This document shows positions 45,231 through 56,262 of a DNA stretch of 64,000 nt, piece after piece. How positions within the stretch are numbered: the first letter of the stretch is position 1; each line of letters starts with the position of its first letter. The stretch is taken from contig JANTUC010000013.1 of assembly GCA_026873275.1 (NCBI GenBank), positions 558,001-622,000 of the forward strand. The letters run 5' to 3'. This DNA comes from Pseudopithomyces maydicus (lineage: Eukaryota > Ascomycota > Dothideomycetes > Pleosporales > Didymosphaeriaceae). The position numbers were made by a program, and so were the translations under genes. The notes beneath the pieces are model-generated. The model searched no databases, was not told the origin of the DNA, and saw only the letters and a list, made by a program, of their open reading frames with translations.

Positions 45231-47087
45231 TCAAGTAAAGTGAATGTCAGTCACTTCATTGCCGGGGTCATCGAACGCTTCGCCGTGCATGATACCATGG
45301 ACATAACATTCTCCAATCAAGTTGTACATGCCTTCCACACTCGGACGTATGACGAACGGCACTGCAGAGCCCAGTGGTATACAAATTGTATCGCCGATCT
45401 GAGCATCTGCACAAAATTGACCGACGTAGCCGCGTTCCGTCCTGCCGCGTCTTCTGGAATTACACCGTTTCATCACCGCACCATTTATGACTTGTGCTTG
45501 AGATAAAAGGTCGACAGGATCTTTTTGGATCAGCTGCTCAAGAGTCTTCGAGTTAATGTCTGGACTGTGTGGGATATTCCATGTCTGATCAAATGACTTG
45601 GCGAGCCATAGGATTGCTCTATAGTTCTCTAGATAGATCTCCGGTGCCTCGGCGGATGAGTTTGGCCGATGATTGCATATAAGAGTTCTCCAAATGATCC
45701 TTTCATAATCTTCTTCATTTAGATAGGGTGACCTGTTTGTTTGATATAGAAATCCCTGAAGCTCAGTTATCAGTTTCCTCTCGCTTGAATAATCCTTCAT
45801 TGGACTCTGCGTTTCCGTGACTTGATTTAAATGACCTAGGCCACTTATTTTGTCGAATAAAAGCACACGGACTGTCAAAATGTCTGGATTACCGGGATGT
45901 AGTCTTATCATTGGTTTTCGGTCCAAAGCTGAAGCAACGGCGGGATTGGAAAGTGGTTCCCTGTGCGGGGAGGTGCTATTCGCAGTGGTGGGAGTCGGCG
46001 ATGTGACCAATCTGGAACCCAAGAAGGCAACCCGATAATAGTGTGCCCAGCTGAGTTATAAAGTACCCTGATTGCATCTCCTTGCATAACAAAGCATCTG
46101 GAAAATTGGCGATACACAGCTTCTACAGGCAATGAGCTGTCAATCGTGAAGCTTGGATTATGTAGTTCCCTTGAGATTCCTATCAGACCATAACAGTAAT
46201 CTTCAGGCTTGGTAGCAAGGGCTATCCTAGCCTGATGGAGAAGGTCTATCAGTTTCAATGGTACAAACTGAAGACCTCCTGGCCTGAGTGAATTCAGGAA
46301 TATGAGCTGTTCAATCGAGTTCGGACGGTTATTTGGCGTGCTAGAGACTGACGCTTCTTCATTCCTGAAACCAAAGAGACGTAAAGAGAGGGCTCTGAAC
46401 ACTATGGATATGAAAGAGATCCACGGAATATCCCACTGGCCGCAGATGAGCTTTGCTGAAGTAGCCAAGGTCACCTCCTGTATAACCCAAATTCGAGTGA
46501 ACCAATCACGGCCAAGGAAGAGTTCGAGATTTTTCCATACCTGGTCACGAGGGTCTGGAAGTTCAAACAACTCGTTTTTGTTGATTGGTAAAGTAGTAAA
46601 GGGATATTGATACCCAGCTTCTTGGCATAAATCATACGCGCGATCGATACGATCAAGCAGAGAAGGAACTGTATCACTCCCGTCTTTTTCTGGTCCAAGA
46701 TAAAGGACTACTATTTGGGCTTTGGAGTAGATTTCCCGCATCAGGGGGATCTGGTGGGCCTTTTCTCCCTGATCTTCAATGTTGTTGATTTATGCATAGC
46801 GCATCAATCCAGAAGTAGCACATGTCTTTGGGATCTCTCAAGCGGTGTAAGGCATCCTTGAGACTCTGGCCGATTGCAATGGAACGCCCATAGATCCAAA
46901 CGTGTGCAACCAGGGTAGGACTGCCCCAGGTGTAGGAGAGGGCTGAGTATCGAGGTTTAGCAGTTACAGGAACCTCTAGAAAGAAGCATTCAATCTTATC
47001 GTTTGGTTTTCCAGGTAGGATCGTAACGACCCGGAACGTGGATCCGTCAGGCATAAGCGGGGCATATTGATAGGGAAGAGCTGACAT
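45231..47087 (-). pseudogene. HET-domain protein, frame-disrupted
   Basis: From the ATG at 47087 the protein begins MSALPYQYAPL and shows the HET block: YSALSYTWG, WIDALCINQQ, then in another frame EKAHQIPLMREIYSKAQ and WFTRIWVIQEVTLA. The second half (LPSWVPDWS, then DPVDLLSQAQ and the C-terminus) is in a third frame. There are two breaks: near 46779-46788, where one base is extra or two are missing, and near 45967-45970, where one base is missing in a C4 run. No intron explains either. Restored length would be about 619 residues. HET domains act in vegetative incompatibility and programmed cell death on allorecognition; such genes often decay, but both breaks could also be assembly errors. 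Confidence 0.75.
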
Positions 47088-47515
47088 TTCACAAATTCGT
47101 GAACTTCTCTTGCTAACGCAATAAATTATGAGATGATAATGATAGAGGAGGTGGCTGGTCGACGAGCCGGTGTTGGACATGCTGTTGCCTAGTTTAACCG
47201 CTGATTAAGGTGCGCAAGCCACAAATGCACGTATCTGCATCCTAGATGGATTTTTCTTCTCAGAATACACGCATTGTATTGATCAGGCTCACAAAAGAAA
47301 TCTCAGCACAGCATTTAATTACGCTCTATAGTCCGGAGTTAATAAACGAGGGAAAGCAGCAAGACTTGAGATCAATAAAATCCGATGATATATCTATATG
47401 TGATTATCTACTATCCTTAAACAAAGCCGTCGCGCTGGATTAAATCATGCGGTATATATGAGATTCTCGAGTTCTCAGTCGCATACTTTTCAGCTGGTTG
47501 ATGCAAAAGGTACTC
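47088..47515. other. Short intergenic region
   Basis: Between the start of the HET gene and the end of the small secreted protein, both on the minus strand. No gene seen. Confidence 0.4.
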
Positions 47516-47899
47516 TTAGTGGCAGAAAGCCTTGATAGAGCGATAATCGCGAATATCAATACAATCCTCGCCTTGGTAGACCTGTTTCTCCACACCCGAG
47601 CAGTCGTTGTTCCAGTAAATGAAGACTGTACTATTATGAGTGACCCCGCATTATAATACTTTTGGATAGATAAACATACTGCGACAACTTTCGGTGACAC
47701 TTTTGACGTCCATGTAATCTCTTGGCAAGTGAAAGCATTCGGCATCTGGGAATGTATCCGTGTGCCCACTGATTCCCCATCCACACCCAATTGCGTTAGG
47801 AAATGTTTTCACGGTAACTGCTTGATCTTCCGTTCGCTGCGCGGTGGTGAAAGGCAGCGAGCATGCCAAAGCGTACAGGACAGCGAGATTGAATTGCAT
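47516..47899 (-). CDS. Six-cysteine small secreted protein, effector candidate
   Basis: Exons 47680-47899 and 47516-47625 are split by a 54-nt GT-AG intron (GTATGT...TACAG) and encode 109 residues. A signal peptide covers about residues 1-20 (MQFNLAVLYA..PFTTA). The mature part of ~89 residues has six cysteines (39, 55, 72, 82, 95, 108), suited to three disulphides, with motifs AIGCGWGISGHTD near its N-terminus and a Cys two residues from the C-terminus. Splicing is supported because the three cysteines in exon 2 complete an even number and the reading frame ends shortly after. Size, secretion and Cys content fit fungal effector candidates. I recognise no named family. It sits alone between the HET gene and a 2.7-kb gene-free stretch. 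Confidence 0.75.
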
Positions 47900-50642
47900 T
47901 TTGAACGATGGGTTGTTGCGAAGATCTAATTGAAAATCGCAAAAATTCATAGAAACTTTGATTCGGTGGGTAGATTGAGTGAAGAAAACTGAGCTGTGAT
48001 GTTTTTGAGACTTTGGGTATTTCTTTGTCTTATATATTGTTTCAAACGGGCGGCTCCAAACATTTCTCCGAGCAAAATATGATTTCAGACACCCCATGTA
48101 CCTTCGTTGGGTGTTGCATTGTTCGGCGAGGTCAAGTGTGACGTTCACGGAACAGCTGAACAGGTACACCGAGTAACTCTAGGTATCACCTAGCTATACC
48201 TAATTGGCTATCTTGGTGTTGACAAACAAATTTTAGAGCTATACACAGTCAAAATAGTCTTTCCCCAGGATCGGGGCTGAATTATCACAGATACTTGGGC
48301 GCGCAACAGTACCGTATGTATATAATGGGCGGTGTGAAGGTACATATGGATATACCGGATGGGGATTTGTATGACTAGATCGTTTCAAGCGCTGACTATG
48401 GCTGCGTGCAGCGCTGAAGGCTATTAGCAGTTCCAAAACTTAGAAGCGTAGGGGCGTTTAATTCTCAGGTGATATTCATTCCTGCTCAGCTCTGCTGGAT
48501 TCAGCCTCACCACGGGCTCCAGCTCCAGGGCTCGCTTAACATCACGTGATTTACGATCATCCATGGATGGATCCGCGGATCCTATGGCTGGTCGCGGATA
48601 GTTACTGTATAACCCGAAAGTTTGTCTAAGTTGAATGTAATGGCGCCTGTTGGTAAAATACTATCCCGATTCCTTGTTTCTATTAACTCGGGGAACATTC
48701 TTACTAAATTGTTCCCAGCTCACTGATCGGGTCACTCTTTATGACCTGAGTTTTGATCAGTATTAAGCGCACTACTGACCTAGCTTTGAGTACTTCTTCT
48801 TTATATTTATGTAGCAGAATTCTGGTTCGAGAAAATGTGTTAGAGGGTATCGATATAGACTCTAGCTGCATAGCACGTTCATCCCATGATTCCGTCTGGC
48901 AGGAATCACGTGTTACGGGTTCCCAGTTAGTTGTTGATTACTTCATCCAATTTTTGAGTAGAGAGAAGTCCCCCAAATCACTGAGAAAATTCTGCAATGA
49001 AATTCCAGTAATAAAAGGGCTTTACAATTTTGGAATGTGTAGACGATGGTCGTCAGCATTTTGCACGCAGACCACCAGCCAATCCTAAACAACAGGAACG
49101 CACTTCTTTCTCAGAACATGGATCGGTCTACGTGAAAAGTGTGAGAGAAGCCTCACAGTAGCATGATACATCGCGACTCGCTTATCCTGGTTCCTGGGTT
49201 ACAGTCTGTAGATGAAATCCCCGCAGTCTACCTAAAACCAGTATTGATTGTCATCCTCTAGGGAAAACAGCATTGCCTTGTCGCGCATGCCTTGGAAGGT
49301 TCGGGGTTCATGCACAACGCTGATCTCTTAGAACACCCTCGCTATATGGCGTCTATACATGCAGCACGGCTTTCAGATTACAATTACTTGCCGAGAAAAC
49401 ATAAGCTTTTATCATCGAACAGCCGTTTGTTAACCGCAATTCCTGGGATTGTGACGGCGAAGACTCGTATACATATGAGACAGAAGAGGTCACAATGCAT
49501 GGATGGCAAATACCGGAGTCGGGTTGTACTGTAAGAGTATTTTCAGCTGTAATCACGAGAGGGAACCAATCGCACAAATTTGCGACCGGTTGCGACTTTT
49601 TTCATGTTGCTCGTATGCACCGGATCCCGAGATCGTGGATAGCAAGCTGAGCTATACAGCGAGACTAGAAAGAATCAAAGAACCAAAGAGTCGTAAACGT
49701 TCCACGCTATCTTACGGAAACGCGTCCGGTGTGCTCTTAATGAGGCTCGGACGCAGGGCGAAACGCGCTCTGAAAAGACAGCAGCGTTACAATCGTACGA
49801 GACAATCCCAACGCCGCGGTCGAAATGAACAACCGCATCCCACCAAGCTAAGAATCGGGCCTTAACCAAATGCATCATTCGCCATGAGAGGGATCCGTGC
49901 TAAGCGATGGTCTCCGCCCTGGCAAAAGCTTAAGCGATGCGCAATCCATCCAAGTCGAATCGAGGCAAAGACGGACCAAGAGCGTTAGCTACTCAGAAGT
50001 CGGACCGCGGAATACATCGAGGGAAAACTTCGCTTGCCGAACTGGTTTCGAACATCCGCTATGGTTGGCACGGGTCGATATTGCGGCGTAGTTGCATAAT
50101 ATAAGATGCATAATCTGGGGGCCGTCGTAATTGGCCGAGACATACCGAGACCAACACGGTTTGGGGGGTACCACGCCGCAGAGTGGCATTGAAGGGTCTC
50201 CTTCTCAATTGCCAGCGCGACTGCAGATCCCGAGTGGTGCTGACGAGCGGGGAAGGTCGAAGGCGCTCTGGGCTTGGTGGGGGTTTGTGTGATCGAACTG
50301 AACAGAATGGATGAACACGAAATTCCCACCAACAACCAACAAGGCTATTGTCGCAGTAAAGATACTAGAGAAATTCCTGAACAAGCATTGCATAGTCGGG
50401 GAAAACTAAAGATGTAATCCGGCTTGCAAGCGGTAGAATGTCTTGCGCGGCCTTTTCATTAACAAGGTTCTCAGCTCTAATAGCATTTGGTCGCTGAAGT
50501 CAATCGAGCTCAAAAAGGCAGAATGGGTATATTCTTATAGCGAAAATCTCGGGGATAGAATCAAGTAAACGCGTCGCGCTTGCTATTTTATGTAGGCAAC
50601 CAGCATCGAACTGCGGGTGACCAGCATCTTCTCTGCTCAATA
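47900..50642. other. Gene-free stretch beside effector candidate
   Basis: No gene supported over about 2.7 kb apart from the effector candidate's promoter. Open frames are short and lack motifs. Confidence 0.45.
48031..48039 (-). promoter_or_regulatory. TATA-like element
   Basis: On the minus strand the sequence reads CAATATATAAG, about 130 bp upstream of the ATG of the small secreted protein. Confidence 0.45.
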
Positions 50643-52019
50643 TTATACGCGCTCTACATCGTAAGTAGTGTCGCTAAGCTTCGCTTCGATAGGCTTGTCC
50701 ACTTTGCCAGACGAATTCGTAGGTTGCAAGTACACAGGCTGACCTTCGTCGCTGTTGACGGATCGGCCGGTTGAGCGTAACGAGAATACGGATCGAATGG
50801 ACCGAATCACCGTAGTGAGTCCTCCCGTCTTGATGAATAACGAGCTCAGGGTCGGGAGGCAGGCGGCGATTAATGCGAGTCCAGACTCCAGCAGACTCCA
50901 ATATAGACCCAATGTGACGACAACTAGGCAAAGTAAGTTCAAGGCACAATAGCAGGTAAGCGATCGCTTACGCTTTTCATCCACGTCGGCCAATGCCGTA
51001 AGGAGAGCAAGGGCTTTAACATAGACGATTAGCCGCACGATAGAAGCGGCAACGGCCCTGATAGGGTGTTAGAGTTGTGTGATTGATAAGGGGCCAAGAA
51101 AAGAGGCCAAGGACTCACATTGCTCCCAGTAGCAGGATCCCGCTCACCATGAGCTTGCGCTGGAATGTCATATGCAGTTTCCAGACCTACAGGGTTAGCC
51201 GAATCCATGGGAAAAGAGGCTTGACATACACAGGGGAGCGGCAGGGTGAAGATATAGATATCCAGAATCAGATCTGATCCTGTCAATCCATACTCGCTAG
51301 TAAAGACCACAGGACACAGCGCCAGTTGATCTCCGCTGGAACCCCAATTCGCCCAGATGTGTGTACCGCATGGGAAGATGATCAGAAGAATGAAGGCCAG
51401 TGTCCACAGCACGAGAACCACTTGGGTCACCATGGTCACAATGCCAAAGATGCTCTTCTTATCCGTGACAAAGAGGCGGCGGTAAAAGGCGACGATACTC
51501 ATCTTGATGCAGCCATATGCTAGCATCATGAATATCTGGAACGGGAATTGGATCTAAGCATTTAGCGACCGTTCACTGTATAGATTTGGCCCCCCGTACC
51601 TTCTCCAGGATCTCGTATCCTGGGTCGATGTAAGACAGAGCCTCATCTTCTGTCAGGTCAGGCGGAGGCGCTGGCGTGGGTTTCCCCATCGCGCCCGTAG
51701 CGGCACCTATAACATTGGCGTTGGCAGGTGATTTTCACATTTCTTGTTTGGCATACCATAGATGAAGCATATTCCCATAGCAATCAGAGACACCTGTTCC
51801 ATCTGGTCAGCATTCGGTGCAGACATAAGTCACACGAACGCACCAATCCGCCCACGATCAACCAGTCATCCAGCCCCAGCGACGCATGCTGTACGCGACG
51901 GGTGTACAGACGTAAGCCGGTTATCACAATGGCGACCGCAGGCAAGACGATGCCAATCGCATAGCAGTCGCCTGTGGACGCATAGGGAAGGGGAAATCGT
52001 CCCCGCTTCGAGAGGTCAT
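50643..52019 (-). CDS. Pth11-like seven-helix receptor without CFEM (one apparent frameshift)
   Basis: Seven exons (51844-52019, 51757-51793, 51600-51706, 51230-51553, 51119-51186, 50972-51057, 50643-50923), all GT-AG. It shows the SAT4/rhodopsin-like motifs AIGIVLPAVAIVITGLRLYTRR, LGLDDWLIVG, IKMSIVAFYRRLF, WKLHMTFQRKLMVSGILLLGAM, DVDEKL/VVTLGLYWSLLESG and AACLPTLSSLF. The only sensible ATG (52019, MTSRSGDDFPFP) is in a frame one base off from the main body. A missing base at the GGG at 51985-51987 (CCC on the coding strand) would join them to 359 residues. Otherwise the ATG lies in an unseen upstream exon. No CFEM domain is present, unlike the receptor at 12-13.6 kb. Ligand unknown. Confidence 0.82.
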
Positions 52020-52604
52020 TCTGAATGTATGTGATGAGTAGAACCACTGCGAGACGTCCGCAGGCGACGATAACGAACAAGCTTTGAAAACCTGGAAACC
52101 AAGGACTGGAAAGCGGCACACGGGGTCAGACAAGCAACTAGAAGGGGGTTATCATAGGCCCGACGGTCGGCTCAAGGGCGAAGGCCGCCAAGCGAAGGAA
52201 GCACATGCTCGCAATGCTTCAAGATGCTTGGTCAGACCCTGGTGCGAGCTCGGTGGGATTCGAGCTGCAGGAGGTGGGCGACGTGTTCTCATTCGCCTTT
52301 CGTGTTCCCGTAATTGCCACGGAGGACTCGATTGGCCGGCGCTGGGGGCGGGAGAACGGGTGGAGGATCTTCTCAATCTCGGGCGCGCCATTCCACCTTC
52401 CTCCCGCGTTTCGCTCTGCCTCATTCATACATGGATAGCCATACTTGCTTTTGACCCAGGCCGCTCTTTACTCGAAAGATCTCGAAAGAAACAGTCCATT
52501 TAATTCGCTCCTGCGTCCTCGCTCCCTGGTTACGATTCTCCGCGCAAGGCGTGCATCCACACAGGACAGTTCCCCTCCATTCGCACACACCTCCATCATC
52601 CACT
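52020..52604. promoter_or_regulatory. Divergent promoter region
   Basis: Lies between the starts of the Pth11-like receptor (minus) and the GFA-domain protein (plus). The frame of the receptor's first exon stays open into this region without an ATG. Confidence 0.4.
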
Positions 52605-53270
52605 ATGCCTCTGCCCGCCGAGGCCTTGACCATCGATGGTGGCTGCAACTGCGGAGCCGTCCGCTATCGCGTTGCTATTCCTGCACTAGCAGAAAGACCA
52701 CTACACCCGTTGGCACCCGCCGAAGATCCCGTTCCCATGCCCTTCCTAGCACTGGATCATTGCAACGACTGCCGGCGAGCCACCGCCTCGGTCCTGCCAG
52801 CCTGGGTTTGCGCGCCCATCGACATGTGCACCGTGTCGCTTGTCCCGGCCAGCTCGTCGACACTCGCAACCAAGGCGGCCGCGCGAGAGGGCCAGCCAGA
52901 GGAGCAGCGCGGCCCATGGATCCCAGCCACAGATGCATTCACCCCAACCCCCACGCCGAGCAACACGGACCACCTCCTCCAGAACTACGAATCATCGCCC
53001 GAGCGTTGGCGCTGGTTCTGCTCACGGTGTGGCACCAACGTCGCGTACACGGCCACCATGCCCGAAGGGTTTCCCTCCATGTTAGACATCACGCTAGGCT
53101 CAGTGAATCGCAGCCACCTGGATGGCGACGCACTCGTGCCCGAGCGTCATCTGTGGTGGGACTACGGCATCGACTGGATTCGCCGCCTGGCCACCGAGGG
53201 ATACGGCGCCCTGCCCATCCACCCCGACTATCGTATCGCGGACAAGGTAACGCTGCAAAAGCCGAGCTGA
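52605..53270 (+). CDS. GFA/CENP-V domain protein
   Basis: Single exon, 221 residues. Start at ATG 52605 (CACTATGCC). It carries the zinc-binding cysteines of the glutathione-dependent formaldehyde-activating (GFA, CENP-V/GFA) family: Cys14 and Cys16 in GGCNCGAVRY, Cys53 and Cys56 in HCNDCRR, and Cys139 and Cys142 in FCSRCGTNV, followed by LDITLGS. The insert between the second and third pair (about residues 85-130) is Pro/Thr-rich and longer than usual. The original enzyme joins glutathione and formaldehyde, but most fungal members have no demonstrated activity. Probably cytosolic. Confidence 0.88.
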   Translation: MPLPAEALTIDGGCNCGAVRYRVAIPALAERPLHPLAPAEDPVPMPFLALDHCNDCRRATASVLPAWVCAPIDMCTVSLVPASSSTLATKAAAREGQPEEQRGPWIPATDAFTPTPTPSNTDHLLQNYESSPERWRWFCSRCGTNVAYTATMPEGFPSMLDITLGSVNRSHLDGDALVPERHLWWDYGIDWIRRLATEGYGALPIHPDYRIADKVTLQKPS

Positions 53271-54308
53271 GCCAGTGCGAAACGCCCCAGGTGGTCGGAT
53301 CAGCTATTGGTTTTGCCGTGGTAAACGGGTGCCAGGGTGGATGTGGCGTTTTGGAAAACGATTGGTAGATGCGTGTTGCTGTTGCAAGCTACATTTGTGA
53401 TGAAAGTCAGACATGCGTGAGGAAACCGGTGCATCGGTTCAGGCTGGAGGCCGCTCATTTTCTCGTCTTGGTCTAGTCATAAGCATTTTGATACATAGTT
53501 CTATCTAGTGTAGTAGCCTGTCCGGTGCCTTACCCCAGTTTAGTCGCCGGCGATGCGTTATCTTATTCCGGTATAGTCGTAGCCACGCGTTGCCTGCTTC
53601 CAGTACACAGGTATTCGGCCCTACAAGATCCGATTCGTGCTGAAAACTACCAGACATACATACCCTTCGCTGAAGCCTTGCCTTGCCCTGGTTTTCCGAT
53701 GTCCACCCAATCTATGTCCGCGGCAGTACCCATTGTGCGAAGGATGCCGTACCTGGTTCCCGGATAGATTGAGCTGACGCTCACGATGCTTGTTCCCATT
53801 GCAACTTTTCTATCTGGAACGTCGTCACAGTGCAACCTTGGTCTAAAACTGGGGGCGATGCTGATTTTTTTGTCTAGAAGTAGAAACCATTGATCCTTCG
53901 GATCATGAATACTCCACAAGCGGGTTATCATTCGATCACCTCATCGCTAGACCTTGATATCGTTCGGCCGAGTGATGTCCAAGAGAGTTCACGAGTATGC
54001 AGCGTGATACTGCAGATCTAGGCAACCGACGCAAAAGAAAGGCACAGGTAGGCGCTAGACGTGACTTCAGCGGAGAGAAAGGTGCCTCGCGGAGGCGCTG
54101 ACGCCCTTAGTCTTGCACACAAACCTTACACCTATGATGAGACGGGACGCCTGGACCTGCGTCCCTTTAGGTACAAAGGAATATTACCCGGTCCTACAAA
54201 GCTGTATCACCACCCTACATTTGCCCACACAATTTGCCTCTCGCTCTATCTTGAAAGTCGAAAGAACATCTCGTTAATCCCCCACACCAAAATACAACTC
54301 ACTTCATC
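53271..54308. other. Intergenic region left of RiPP locus
   Basis: No gene supported. Three diverged ~32-bp tandem units beginning TAGT(C/A)G are visible at about 53511-53605. The right end is the promoter and leader of the precursor gene. Confidence 0.4.
53511..53605. repeat. Degenerate ~32-bp tandem repeat, three units
   Basis: Units starting at about 53511, 53541 and 53574 share the pattern TAGT..GCC..GCGTT(A/G)..TTCC(G/A)GT. Similarity is modest, so copy boundaries are approximate. Confidence 0.4.
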
Positions 54309-54571
54309 ATGCGCGTCACCTTCATCGCTTTCTATCTTGCGGCTCTTGCAGGCAGTGTTCTTGCTCTGCCTACTGCCGGTGCGTTGCACTATTTACATCA
54401 ACTTCATGTATCGTTTTTTGCTAACATGCAAATCTAGGAGCTGACGCTGAGATCGACCGACCTCGATCTCCCGCCCCCAACGTTGTCAAGCACGATTACA
54501 AGCGGGAGGCTGATATTGAAGTCGAACGACCACGATCCCCCGCACCAAATGTCGTGAAGCACGACTACTAG
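54309..54571 (+). CDS. Kex2-processed repeat precursor peptide (RiPP candidate)
   Basis: Exons 54309-54378 and 54438-54571 (GT-AG intron of 59 nt, CTAAC branch) encode 67 residues. Residues 1-19 are a clear signal peptide (MRVTFIAFYLAALAGSVLA). The rest is two 23-residue repeats: residues 24-44, Lys45-Arg46, and residues 47-67. Both contain the identical 14-residue core RPRSPAPNVVKHDY, preceded by an acidic spacer (ADAEID or EADIEVE). The Lys-Arg is a Kex2 site; removal of it would leave two peptides each ending in Tyr. The eight nucleotide differences between cores are all synonymous. Neighbours are an UstYa-type oxidase and an MFS transporter. This matches the plan of ustiloxin/asperipin-like precursors. 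An alternative is a pheromone-like precursor, since acidic-Ala dipeptides after KR can be trimmed by a dipeptidyl peptidase. Confidence 0.85.
54458..54568 (+). repeat. Two identical core-peptide repeats
   Basis: Codons 31-44 (54458-54499) and 54-67 (54527-54568) encode the same 14 residues. Eight of 14 codons differ, always at the third base: CCT/CCA, TCT/TCC, GCC/GCA, CCC/CCA, AAC/AAT, GTT/GTC, GTC/GTG and GAT/GAC. Confidence 0.95.
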
Positions 54572-54869
54572 AAACTTTATGGGGTGTATGGCAAGTCAAT
54601 GGGCTGGAAAGGGAGTTTGATTGCCGTAGAGAAATGTAGCTATCAATTTATTGCGGTGTTTGTATACATTCACTCTTTATATCACAGTGAATTCAGTCAG
54701 TCGTTCGATCATTGTCGTCAGGAAAAACAATAGCCCAAGTATGAGAGAGGACATAAATTCAATGAGAGATCAGAGACATCACAATGAATGTGGACGTGTG
54801 TAGTTCTCTAATATGTACTCAATTCTTCACTAAATCTGATCTACATGATGTTCCTCACCCCATGACATT

Positions 54870-55809
54870 CTAGTTATCCTTGTCGGCATTCGGTCCCGTT
54901 TCAAAGTCACCAAATATCTTGTGAATCCGTTCCGAGTACGGTGAGCCCGGTGGACAGTACCGATATCGAAGCAATGTGTCGATATTCTCGGTTGGATTGA
55001 TGTCACGCCAGCATGATGTGTGTTCTTGTGCAAATGCCTCGAGCTTTTTCCAGTCACGGCAAACACGCTGTTGGCCATCACCGGGTCGTCCTGGGTGTTC
55101 CTCTGCTGTATATCGGGGCGTATCGTCCGCGAAACATAGTACATCTTGTAGCAAAGCCTCCAGGCAGTGATTAGAGTGGCCCTGGTGGAAGGTTGTGTTC
55201 TTGCCTTCGAACAGCTCCTTGAGCGTGAGGCGTAATATTTTCTGCGGTGGATTGTCAGCAATACACTACAAAACGAGATGTTATATCACACACCAAGCAA
55301 TGTATACCGTGGTACCCGTTCAAAAAGTAAAGTCCTTTAGACTGATCCCAAGGGAATCTCTGGGCTCTGGGAAGCCCAACAGAGTCCGCATACTCGTCCG
55401 ACAAGGCGATCGAGCCCAGATCGTAGTTTAGTTTATCCCAAGACTCTTCTGTGACCTTTGGATCTTTGTTGTCGTAGATTCCATTGTGTTCAAATTCGCC
55501 GTGTGTATTCCAACTCAGCTGTGCTAATCTCACGTTAGGCTCCCTCGATGAAAAACGATGCGGTCACATACCATACGCAGTGGTAGACTTGTCACCCAAC
55601 CCATGGAGATCGTTTCTATAAAGCCATAGAACAAGTTGAAAAACGTTGAGCAGCAAAGAGCCACCAACGGCCAGACAAAATGCTCCTTTCACCGCCCGTG
55701 ACTGCCACCTCGAGTGGTGGCGACGTTTGATATCAGGTGACTGGCTTCGCTCGCTACCCTCCTCACTCGCTAGCAACGCATAGTCATGGGCTTCTTTTTT
55801 GAAATGCAT
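54870..55809 (-). CDS. UstYa-family oxidase (DUF3328)
   Basis: Exons 55572-55809, 55294-55523 and 54870-55241 encode 279 residues. One transmembrane helix lies near residues 40-62 (GAFCLAVGGSLLLNVFQLVL) after a short cytoplasmic tail, as usual in the family. Both conserved HxxHC motifs are present: H151-C155 (YHGIHCL) and H178-C182 (GHSNHCLEALLQ), followed by CxDWxxLEAF. In ustiloxin, asperipin-2a and related pathways UstYa proteins oxidatively cyclise Kex2-released core peptides, often at Tyr, and act in the secretory pathway. The gene ends 298 bp from the end of the precursor gene (tail to tail) and starts about 450 bp from the divergent transporter, so the three form one locus. Confidence 0.93.
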
Positions 55810-56262
55810 GTTGAAAGATTAATCTGCAAAGATACCGGTGATCAAAGAAAATCGAAGAGTAGAGTAGACCGAAGATTCGCGCGCCACTCTAGTGGGCCCT
55901 CACCTGGGTACGGCGGTCTGACTCGGCCTTCCCGATTCCGACAATCGAATCATCCCTTCCCTTACGGACCTCACCTAGTGTCTGCCTTACTGTCTAATGC
56001 GATGACGGTTGTAGGGCACATGCAGCTGGCCGGGGTTCGTAATATCCATAGTGTGATCGGGGCCTGAGGGAGCAGGGGTCCACCTGGGGATCGCCAAAGC
56101 AGGGATGTCTAAGCGCCGGGAAACGGTACAGGGTGAGTGGGGTCAAGACATTATTACCTACTATAACCGTGTACAAGCTTTATGAAGAAAGTGTCTCAAA
56201 AATATGTATGTTTCTACCTCCCATATATTCTCCCACAGTTGTTCTCTTCGAATATCTTTGGC
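55810..56262. promoter_or_regulatory. Shared promoter of UstYa and transporter genes
   Basis: About 450 bp between divergent starts. An upstream in-frame ATG at 56182 exists for the transporter. No known operator was recognised. Confidence 0.45.

Noticed and set aside
54061..54444. 127-codon plus-strand frame over the precursor gene
   Set aside because: It reads exon 1 of the precursor in the wrong frame and runs through its intron; the spliced frame has the signal peptide and repeats.
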